Shown here: positions 58,321 through 64,000 of the stretch, piece by piece | How positions within the stretch are numbered: the first letter of the stretch is position 1 | Layout of the letters: every line of letters begins with the position of its first letter | Assembly (NCBI GenBank): GCA_021323675.1 | Contig: JAJPKP010000017.1 | Location: 62,001-126,000, forward strand | Length of the DNA stretch: 64,000 nucleotides | DNA from: Pseudomonadota bacterium | GTDB lineage: Bacteria; Desulfobacterota; Binatia; Binatales; Binataceae | Direction of reading: 5' to 3' | Made by a program: the position numbers and the translations under genes | The notes under the pieces: generated by a model | Databases searched by the model: none | The model's input: the letters and a program-made list of their open reading frames with translations, nothing else | Told to the model about the DNA's origin: nothing

Positions 58321-59550
58321 GTGAGGATAGTCCTCGGACTCTCGCTTTCTCTGACGGGCGTGCTTGCGCCCATCGGACGGCAGATCGAGGATGCGCTGCG
58401 CCTGTTCGTTGCGGATGCGAACGCGGCGGGCGGCGTCGTGGTCGACGGCGAGCGGGCGACGTTCGCGCTGCGATGCCACGACGATCGAAGCGACCCGGGG
58501 CGCTGCTCCGTAATTTATCGGGAGTTGTGCGGAAGCCCCGGCACCAACATCATCCTGGGCCCCTTTTCCAGCCAGCTCGTCGAGGCCGCGGCGCCGGTCG
58601 CGGAGAGCGCCGGCCGCCTGTTCATCAACCATTCAGGCACCGCGGACGAGCTTTACGAGAAGGGTCATCGGATGATGGTCGGCCTTCCGACCCCGGCCAG
58701 CCAATATCTGGATGAGTTCGTGCGGCTGCTGGCGACGCTCAAATTCTGGCGCAAGCGATTGGCGGTCGTCGTGGAACCAAACGCGTTCGGTCGCGCGGTG
58801 GCGCGCGGCGGAGAAAGCATCGTGCGCGAAAAGTTCGCGCGGCGGGGCGGAGTGCGCATCAAGGTTAAGTGGGACCGCCGCTTCGATGCGGCGGACCAGG
58901 AAAACTTCTTCGAATTGCTCAGACGCAAACGGGTCAACGCGCTGGTCAGCGCGGGTGCCTACAACCATGACGTCGCCGTGATGCGCGCGGTGGTCGCGTC
59001 CGATCTCGATATTCCGGTCCTCGCCTGCGTGGCGGCGGGATTCGCCCGCTTTCGCGCCGACCTCGGCGATCACGTCGAGGGCATCGTCGGGATGAGCCAG
59101 TGGGAGCCGGGAAATCAGGCTATTCCCGAGATCGGACCTGATCCGCGCGAGTTTGCCCATCGGATGCGCACGCAGACCCGCGGTGGAGAGTGCGACTACG
59201 TCGCCGCCCAGGCATACGCCGCGGCGGTTCTGGCGGCCGAGGTTCTCAAACAGGTCGGTACCTGCGATCAAGCACAGATGCGCGCGCAGTTCTCGAAACT
59301 CCGGACCGGTACGCTGTTCGGCGCTTTCGAAATCGATCCCGACACCGGACGGCAGGTCGCGCATCGGATGCTCTCCATCCAATGGCAGCAGGGAAGGAAG
59401 CTTACTATCCAGCCCCCGTCGCACGACGACCGCGGTTCACTTGAGTTTCCCTCCGGATGGCGCCTGATCGCGGCGGGTGCGGAAATGCTCAAGCTGACCG
59501 GCCGCCGCAGAGAAGGCGACGATGCGAACGGAGAAGACGAACTCGACTAA
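58321..59550 (+). CDS. Periplasmic-binding-fold (Leu/Ile/Val type) protein without a signal peptide
   Basis: 409 residues from GTG 58321. Type I periplasmic binding fold: IVLGLSLSLTGVLAPIGRQI then FVADANAAGGVVVDG, NIILGPFSSQLVEAAAPVAE, LAVVVEPNAFGRAVARGGES and NALVSAGAYNHDVAVMRAVV. The reading frame begins directly in the mature-domain part, and the bases just before it in frame code no hydrophobic segment. So the protein seems cytoplasmic, like AmiC-type sensors. No ABC permease genes are near. It starts 28 bases after the MaoC-type gene and may share its transcript. Confidence 0.85.
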   Translation: MRIVLGLSLSLTGVLAPIGRQIEDALRLFVADANAAGGVVVDGERATFALRCHDDRSDPGRCSVIYRELCGSPGTNIILGPFSSQLVEAAAPVAESAGRLFINHSGTADELYEKGHRMMVGLPTPASQYLDEFVRLLATLKFWRKRLAVVVEPNAFGRAVARGGESIVREKFARRGGVRIKVKWDRRFDAADQENFFELLRRKRVNALVSAGAYNHDVAVMRAVVASDLDIPVLACVAAGFARFRADLGDHVEGIVGMSQWEPGNQAIPEIGPDPREFAHRMRTQTRGGECDYVAAQAYAAAVLAAEVLKQVGTCDQAQMRAQFSKLRTGTLFGAFEIDPDTGRQVAHRMLSIQWQQGRKLTIQPPSHDDRGSLEFPSGWRLIAAGAEMLKLTGRRREGDDANGEDELD

Positions 59551-59829
59551 GGTCGCCGGGGGACCGCCGTTCGCCATCGGCCCGATGTCGGGAGCGTCGC
59601 GCGACGGAGTGAGCGCGGCGATGGTGGAAATACGCGAGAGGCGCCGTCCGCCGGCTCGCGGGATGGCGTTTCGAACCTTCCCCTGCCCCGCGCCTTTCCG
59701 CTCCCGCCTGCCGGCCGCATCGTCGAGGGAACGTGCGGGCGCGCAGGAAACTTCGACCCTCGCTTTCGAGCTTGGGGAACTCTTCGGCAAAGCAGCGATT
59801 CGCGGCAGGTCCGCACCCGCCTCGATCTT
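59551..59829. other. Intergenic stretch without a supported gene
   Basis: These 279 bases lie between the two convergent genes. Frames on both strands stay open (for example a + frame 59522-59950 and a - frame 59437-59790) but the peptides are Arg/Ala/Pro/Ser-rich with no recognisable start or domain, which is typical for shadows in GC-rich DNA. No clear terminator was found. Confidence 0.5.
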
Positions 59830-61113
59830 TCAAAAGCTGCGGTCGTCGCGCGGCGGCGGCGCTCCAATTCGCTCGGCCGAAGCAAGCGCGGCGGAACGGA
59901 AGACGCCGTGCGCCATCGTGGAAGAGGCGGCTTCGGCGCGCGCCTCGTAGATCCTGATGCGCGCTTCGTGCGCCAATCGATCGTCGGGGGCGGCGGCGAC
60001 CGCCCAATCGATCAGATGCGCCGCGATCGCAAGGTTCCCCGCCGCGAACTTTTCCATCGCGCGCGCCACTATCTTGTCAACTCCGCCGGCCAACTCCGCG
60101 ATCTCGCGGCCGCGTTCCGCTTCTGTGGCGGGCTGAAGATTCGAGGGCGAACCGTCGTACCATCCTCCCTCCAGGCGCCAGATGTTGCGCACGATGAATT
60201 CCGGCTCGTCGTAAACGGGCTGCAGGTATGGCTTCTCGATCAGGTCGGGGCGCGGCTTCACGGCATGAATCACCTCGTCCAGTGTCGCACCCGCATTCAT
60301 CAGGGCGATTGTCTGATCGTAGAGGTCCTGAAGCAGGTCCGCGGTATCGTTGAGAATCCGCTTGACCTTGAGCGCCCCAAACACCGGATAGCCGTGACCG
60401 GGCGCGAGGACTTCGGCTCCCAGCTTCGCCATCGCACGCAGCGCCTCTGCCCATTCGCGCGCATAGCGCTGAACCTTCTGCGGATTGCCGGCGTTGGGAA
60501 CCGCCCAGATGATGAGATCGCCGGTGCACAGCACCTTGCGCTGCGGGATATAGACCCAGCAATGGTCGTCGGTCTCGCCGCGCGCATGATGGCATTCGAA
60601 CTTGTGGTCACCCGCGACCACATTGAGCTGATGGTCGAAATACGTATCCGGGTAGACGTACTCCTCGGGCCATCTCGAGGGACGGCTGAACTGCCGCGTG
60701 TTGATCGTGTTGTTGTACCCGAGGGTGCGTTTGTAGCGATCGAACCTGGCGGCCACCGCCCGATGACCGACCACGCGCGGGCGCGCGACGTTGTTCTTGC
60801 GCGCCTCGGCCAGCAATGCGGGAGTGCCGCACGCGTGGTCAACGTGGCCATGGGTGTAGATGGCGGTATTTACGCGGTCGGGGGAGAACTTGCGCAGGAG
60901 TTCGAGCGTCGCCTCCTGGTTGAAATACGCGCCCGTATCCACCATCACCAGCCCTTCGCGCGTCTTGATCGCGGTTACGTTAGCAAACCATCGGAAGAAC
61001 ATGACGCCGTCGGCGATTTCTTCGCATTCTCCCGTGGGTGCGAGCGGATGGCGGTCGCGGACGGAAAGCTCGCCGCTCAACAGCTTCTCGGAAGTGTCTC
61101 TGATTACGCCCAT
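59830..61113 (-). CDS. Metallo-beta-lactamase fold hydrolase with alkylsulphatase-type dimerisation region
   Basis: 427 residues. MBL core: GLVMVDTGAYFNQEATLELL, the metal motif THGHVDH (87-93) followed by ACGTPALLAEA, HHARGETDDHCWVYIPQRKV and VLAPGHGYPVFG. The region after residue 240 (ILNDTADLLQDLYDQTIALM, then QPVYDEPEFIVRNIWRLEGG) is the dimerisation part known from BDS1/SdsA-type alkylsulphatases. No signal peptide is seen and the SCP-like C-terminal domain is absent, so the protein is shorter than SdsA (about 660). An alkyl sulphatase or relative acting in the cytoplasm is likely. Confidence 0.88.
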   Translation of the reverse strand: MGVIRDTSEKLLSGELSVRDRHPLAPTGECEEIADGVMFFRWFANVTAIKTREGLVMVDTGAYFNQEATLELLRKFSPDRVNTAIYTHGHVDHACGTPALLAEARKNNVARPRVVGHRAVAARFDRYKRTLGYNNTINTRQFSRPSRWPEEYVYPDTYFDHQLNVVAGDHKFECHHARGETDDHCWVYIPQRKVLCTGDLIIWAVPNAGNPQKVQRYAREWAEALRAMAKLGAEVLAPGHGYPVFGALKVKRILNDTADLLQDLYDQTIALMNAGATLDEVIHAVKPRPDLIEKPYLQPVYDEPEFIVRNIWRLEGGWYDGSPSNLQPATEAERGREIAELAGGVDKIVARAMEKFAAGNLAIAAHLIDWAVAAAPDDRLAHEARIRIYEARAEAASSTMAHGVFRSAALASAERIGAPPPRDDRSF

Positions 61114-61264
61114 AGCAATTCAGAAGCATCATCCCGTCCGAGCCGGTATGCAACCACGCGCTCAGGCCATCGCCGGCGTTCGAATCGGCCTCGGAAGACG
61201 CAACAATCAGTTGGAAAGCCGTCCGCCGCTTCCCAACGGTGAGAACCGCCGCAAGACTTCCGAT

Positions 61265-61963
61265 TTACGGGTGCAGTTCGCCGATATGGCGAATCTTGCG
61301 ATGGTCGACCCAATCGTAACGGCCGTGTTGATCGATCAGAGCGGCTTCGATTCCCGCCGCGCGCGCGCCGACCATGTCGATCGAATAGATGTCCCCGGCA
61401 AAGCGCGCCTCGGCAGGCGAGACGCCCAAGCGCTCGAGCGCGATGCGAAAAATGCGCGGATCGGGTTTGGCCACTCCGACGACGTGCGAATCGATTATCG
61501 TGTCAAAGAACGGCGCCAGTCCGAAACGCCTTGCGTCGGCTTCGACCTGCCCCTCGGCGTTGGAAACCACCGCGAGCTTGAACCCCTGCGACTTGAGCCG
61601 CTCCAGCGCTTCGAAGGTGCCGGGCCGCACGATGCGCCAGAGGGTGGCCTCGCGATGGATTTGCTGGAAGCGCGCTCCGTATTGGAGAACTTCCTCGTCG
61701 GGAATCCCCGCCGCCCGCATCCATCCGCGAAAGAACTGCTCGTATCCGCTGTTAACGTCGCTTTCCCGATCGCCCATCATGAACCGGTCGATCATCGCGC
61801 GCCCCTGGTATTCCGCATACTCGAGCGTGAGCGCATCGAGCCTGCGGCCCGGGCGGCTGAATTCCCGCGCCAGCAGTTCGTAGTCGAGAAAGGCCAGCGT
61901 TCCACCGAAGTCGAACAGAAGAGCCTTCACGGGCGACGTGCCGGATTCCTGATACGATGCCAT
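61265..61963 (-). CDS. HAD-superfamily hydrolase
   Basis: 232 residues. Motif I is LLFDFGGTLAFLDYELLARE (the second Asp of D-x-D is Gly, seen in a subset of HADs), motif II VVSNAEG, motif III KPDPRIFRIALERLG and motif IV FAGDIYSIDMVGARAAG. The helical cap lies at about 35-115. It is a phosphatase or dehalogenase-like enzyme of unknown substrate. Because the nucleophile's partner Asp (acid-base) is Gly, activity may be phosphonatase- or dehalogenase-like. Confidence 0.88.
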   Translation of the reverse strand: MASYQESGTSPVKALLFDFGGTLAFLDYELLAREFSRPGRRLDALTLEYAEYQGRAMIDRFMMGDRESDVNSGYEQFFRGWMRAAGIPDEEVLQYGARFQQIHREATLWRIVRPGTFEALERLKSQGFKLAVVSNAEGQVEADARRFGLAPFFDTIIDSHVVGVAKPDPRIFRIALERLGVSPAEARFAGDIYSIDMVGARAAGIEAALIDQHGRYDWVDHRKIRHIGELHP

Positions 61964-62138
61964 CTGAGATCGATCTTAGATGCGCCGAGCCGCCTTCGCC
62001 ATAGAAGTGCGAAAAATTCACGATCGAACGGTCGAAGCAGGACCGCCGTAGTTGCCTGACTGCAGACGGAAAAGATAAGATTTTTCTGGATTTTTGGTTA
62101 TCGCATCCTTGGATATCGGCTTGGACGTAAAGGACGTA

Positions 62139-62753
62139 ATGTACACCGGAATAATAGAAGACTTGGGCACCGTCGTTAGCGTCAAACCGGTTCCAAAGGG
62201 AGTGGTACTGACGGTCAAAACCGCCCTGCCTCTCGGCCGCGTCAGCATCGGCGATTCGATCTGCTTCAACGGTGTGTGCGTGACGGTCGTGTCCAAGGCG
62301 CGCGGCCGAATTTCCGCGGACCTGTCGGCGGAAACGCTGCGGCGCTCGACGCTGGGAGAACTCAAGCCGGGAGATCGGGTAAACCTGGAGCGCTGCCTCA
62401 CCCTGGGCAAGCTTATCAACGGCCATCTGGTTGCCGGCCACGTTGACGGAGTGGCGAAGATCGTGTCGGTCAAGCCCGAGGGAGATTCCAAGCTGTTCCG
62501 CTTCGAGGCGCCCGCGGGAGAAAGCCGCTATCTGGTGGAAAAAGGCTCGGTGGCGCTGGACGGAATCAGCCTGACCTGTTTCGCAATAAAAGGCCGGCAG
62601 TTTTCGGTCGCCCTCATTCCCCACACGCTCAAAGTCACGACGATGGGTCGTAAGCAGCCGGGCGACAAAGTGAATTTCGAAAGCGACATGCTCGTGAAAT
62701 ACGTCGAGAAGATGCTGGCAGGGCGCGGGCTGGCCGCGGCCGCGGGAGCGTAG
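62139..62753 (+). CDS. ribE: Riboflavin synthase, alpha chain type
   Basis: 204 residues from ATG 62139 (AAAGGA upstream; the frame from 62094 adds a non-similar lead). Two lumazine-binding repeats: MYTGIIEDLGTVVSV with ICFNGVCVTVV, and INGHLVAGHVDGVAKIVSV with SVALDGISLTCFAI. It joins two lumazines into riboflavin. No other rib gene is nearby, and no FMN riboswitch pattern is visible in the 130 bases upstream. An Rrf2 gene follows after 46 bases. Confidence 0.96.
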   Translation: MYTGIIEDLGTVVSVKPVPKGVVLTVKTALPLGRVSIGDSICFNGVCVTVVSKARGRISADLSAETLRRSTLGELKPGDRVNLERCLTLGKLINGHLVAGHVDGVAKIVSVKPEGDSKLFRFEAPAGESRYLVEKGSVALDGISLTCFAIKGRQFSVALIPHTLKVTTMGRKQPGDKVNFESDMLVKYVEKMLAGRGLAAAAGA

Positions 62754-62799
62754 TGACTCGGCGCCTTTCCATCGATCGAGCGGCCGCGGGAGCCAGGCG

Positions 62800-63261
62800 A
62801 TGAGCCTGATGCAAATACCGCGCAAGATCGAATATGCGCTCCGCGCGATGATATACATGGCGGATCGCCCGGGCGGAGTCGCACGCGGCACCGAAATCGC
62901 GCGGCACGAGCATATTCCCAAGTACTATCTGGAGAAGGTGATTCGCGATCTGATGCGGCGCGGGCTGGTGCAGGCGCGCCGCGGCCCCGGCGGCGGATAT
63001 CAGCTCGCGCTCCCCGCCGATCGCATCACCTTCCGCGACATCATCGAGGCCGTCGAAGGACCTATCAAGCTCAACGTATGCACCGACGGTTCGAGTTCGT
63101 GCGCGCTGCAACCGACCTGCCGGATGTATCGGGTGTGGGAAAAGGGGCAGCGCGTTCTGCTGGAGGTATTCTCGGATACCTCGCTCGCCGAAATTGCGTC
63201 GTCAAAAACTCCGGCAGACACCTTCGCCGCCGCCACCGAGCCCGTCGCTCTAAAGCAATAA
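62800..63261 (+). CDS. Rrf2-family transcriptional regulator
   Basis: 153 residues. Winged helix: IPRKIEYALRAMIYMADRPG and HEHIPKYYLEKVIRDLMRRG, then the wing ARRGPGGGYQLALPA. Three cysteines, C94, C101 and C107 (VCTDGSSSCALQPTC), stand where IscR/NsrR carry their Fe-S cluster, with spacing 7/6 versus 6/6 in IscR. It probably senses redox, NO or iron-sulphur status. It is directly upstream of the arginine-type gene and downstream of ribE. Confidence 0.92.
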   Translation: MSLMQIPRKIEYALRAMIYMADRPGGVARGTEIARHEHIPKYYLEKVIRDLMRRGLVQARRGPGGGYQLALPADRITFRDIIEAVEGPIKLNVCTDGSSSCALQPTCRMYRVWEKGQRVLLEVFSDTSLAEIASSKTPADTFAAATEPVALKQ

Positions 63262-63305
63262 GTGTCGCACGCGGTGAATCCACATCGAAGGCCGGACTGC
63301 CCGCG

Positions 63306-64000
63306 GTGAACGACGCTTCTTCCTTTCATCCAGGCGGCTTCGGGGAGCCGCCGCGGACGCGGAGCTTCTCGGAGAAGAGCTTCTATCTCGAGGAGTTCTA
63401 CGGAAAGAGCCTCCTCTTCGCGTTCGTGCCTCCGGCGGGGAACCGGATCAGCGATTTCAATTCGCTGATGCAGACCTTGCGGCAGCTCAAGCGCAACCAG
63501 ACACGATGCATCGTGATCGTGTCGCCGAGCGCGCTTTCCAAGCTCTCGCGCAGGATGGGACGGATGGCGCCGAAGGGTCCGGTTCCCGTCTTCAACCCAT
63601 CGCTCGGCGTGCGGTCGCGGCCGTATCCGCCCGACAGCGCCGTGGCGCAAATCTGGGAGGGGCTGCGCGCCGGTTCGACGGTAGTCGCCTCGACCAACGA
63701 CGATGATCCGGACGATCTGGTCGTATTCGCTCAGGAACTGGCGAGCCGCCTCAGAGTCTTCAAGCTGATTTTTCTCGATCGCCAGGACGGACTGGTGAAT
63801 CGAAAAGGCCAGCGGCTTTCGTTTCTCGAAAGCAAGCGCATTCCGCAGGCGCTCAACTCGACGCGATCGCGGGTTCGCCGCGCGATAATCCGCTCCGCGG
63901 CGCGCGCGCTCAGAAACGGCGTGGGATCGGTGAACCTGGTCGCACCGCGCGACGTGTACGAGGAGCTGTTCAGCTTCGTCGGGGCGGGCACGCTGTTCAC
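63306..64000 (+). CDS. N-acetylglutamate synthase/kinase-like protein, amino-acid-kinase part (runs off the window)
   Basis: Reading from GTG 63306 gives 231 residues open to the window end. After a short disordered lead, FYLEEFYGKSLLFAFVPPAG and NSLMQTLRQLKRNQTRCIVI replace the N-terminal nucleotide-binding part; then QIWEGLRAGSTVVASTN, KLIFLDRQDGLVNRKGQRLS, ARALRNGVGSVNLVAPRDVY and FSFVGAGTLFT. The order matches the amino-acid-kinase domain of ArgA-type N-acetylglutamate synthases, which ends in a GTLF/GTMI box before the acetyltransferase part. The kinase phosphate-binding K-x-GG is not seen, so this half is probably regulatory. The gene is not bounded at its 3' side. Confidence 0.75.
   Translation, partial: MNDASSFHPGGFGEPPRTRSFSEKSFYLEEFYGKSLLFAFVPPAGNRISDFNSLMQTLRQLKRNQTRCIVIVSPSALSKLSRRMGRMAPKGPVPVFNPSLGVRSRPYPPDSAVAQIWEGLRAGSTVVASTNDDDPDDLVVFAQELASRLRVFKLIFLDRQDGLVNRKGQRLSFLESKRIPQALNSTRSRVRRAIIRSAARALRNGVGSVNLVAPRDVYEELFSFVGAGTLF

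Noticed and set aside
59522-59950. 142-residue plus-strand frame after the binding-fold protein
   Set aside because: Low-complexity Arg/Ala/Ser peptide, no ribosome site, overlaps the end of the MBL gene; not enough to call a gene.
59908-61242. 444-residue open frame on the plus strand
   Set aside because: It is antisense to the MBL hydrolase, which has its full metal motif series.
61964-62138. Possible FMN riboswitch upstream of riboflavin synthase
   Set aside because: None of the conserved RFN box segments (such as the AGGGTGAAATTCCC-type core) can be seen, and the region is too short and AT-biased near its end.

Overview
The window is GC-rich chromosomal DNA (about 60-65 % GC by eye) with dense, short-spaced genes on both strands. 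I see no rRNA, tRNA, CRISPR array, insertion sequence, integrase or attachment site, and no gene-free stretch longer than 300 bases. The gene mix includes luciferase-like F420/flavin oxidoreductases, type III CoA-transferases, a thiolase-like/DUF35 pair, MaoC hydratases, class I FBP aldolase, many Ser/Thr kinase and FHA proteins, and TVP38 with a MerA-like reductase. This suggests an uncultivated soil or sediment bacterium of the Binatota/Desulfobacterota type. That placement is inference from gene content only.

Layout. 1-3631: an etfB start, an IclR regulator and a methyltransferase/VOC/aldo-keto reductase run. 3659-11758 (minus strand): a five-gene phosphosignalling operon of VWA protein, zinc-ribbon FHA protein, Ser/Thr kinase-FHA, zinc-ribbon pseudokinase-PP2C, and a membrane Ser/Thr kinase with a duplicated extracytoplasmic domain. 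11934-15601: thiolase-like/DUF35 pair, a PAS-HisKA-REC protein lacking the ATPase domain, and a nucleoside phosphorylase. 15608-19837 (minus): BCP peroxiredoxin, IlvE, poly(A) polymerase, LLM oxidoreductase. 20127-23361: two secreted surface-type proteins, a cold-shock protein, a HIT-like mini-protein and a secreted protein with a helix-turn-helix-like segment. 23537-29191 (minus): zwf, fbp, glk and class I fba with an enoyl-CoA hydratase. 29401-32981: lipoprotein, membrane FHA protein, desaturase, PaaX regulator. 33091-37325: MFS transporter, then a metallophosphoesterase/CuA-cupredoxin/ECF sigma/anti-sigma operon. 37346-43522: CDP-alcohol phosphatidyltransferase, MFS, secreted protein, GH38 mannosidase, MaoC. 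43680-46206: biotin carboxylase, biotin carrier, small protein, second cold-shock protein. 46231-49745: MerA-like reductase, TVP38, MoaB and a MoaD-MoaE fusion. 49787-54792: paired CoA-transferases, orphan RskA-domain protein, VOC protein, LLM oxidoreductase. 54830-64000: membrane protein, NagA, MaoC-type protein, signal-less periplasmic-binding-fold protein, MBL hydrolase, HAD, riboflavin synthase, Rrf2 regulator and an N-acetylglutamate-synthase-like gene running off the end.

The most unusual system is the 3659-11758 operon. It resembles the kinase/PP2C/VWA (TerY-P type) triads but adds two FHA domains and two near-identical zinc ribbons. It also carries short T-x-x-L motifs in the flexible linkers or tails of four of its five proteins. 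T-x-x-L fits the pThr+3 preference of FHA domains, so a phospho-dependent assembly is a testable idea.
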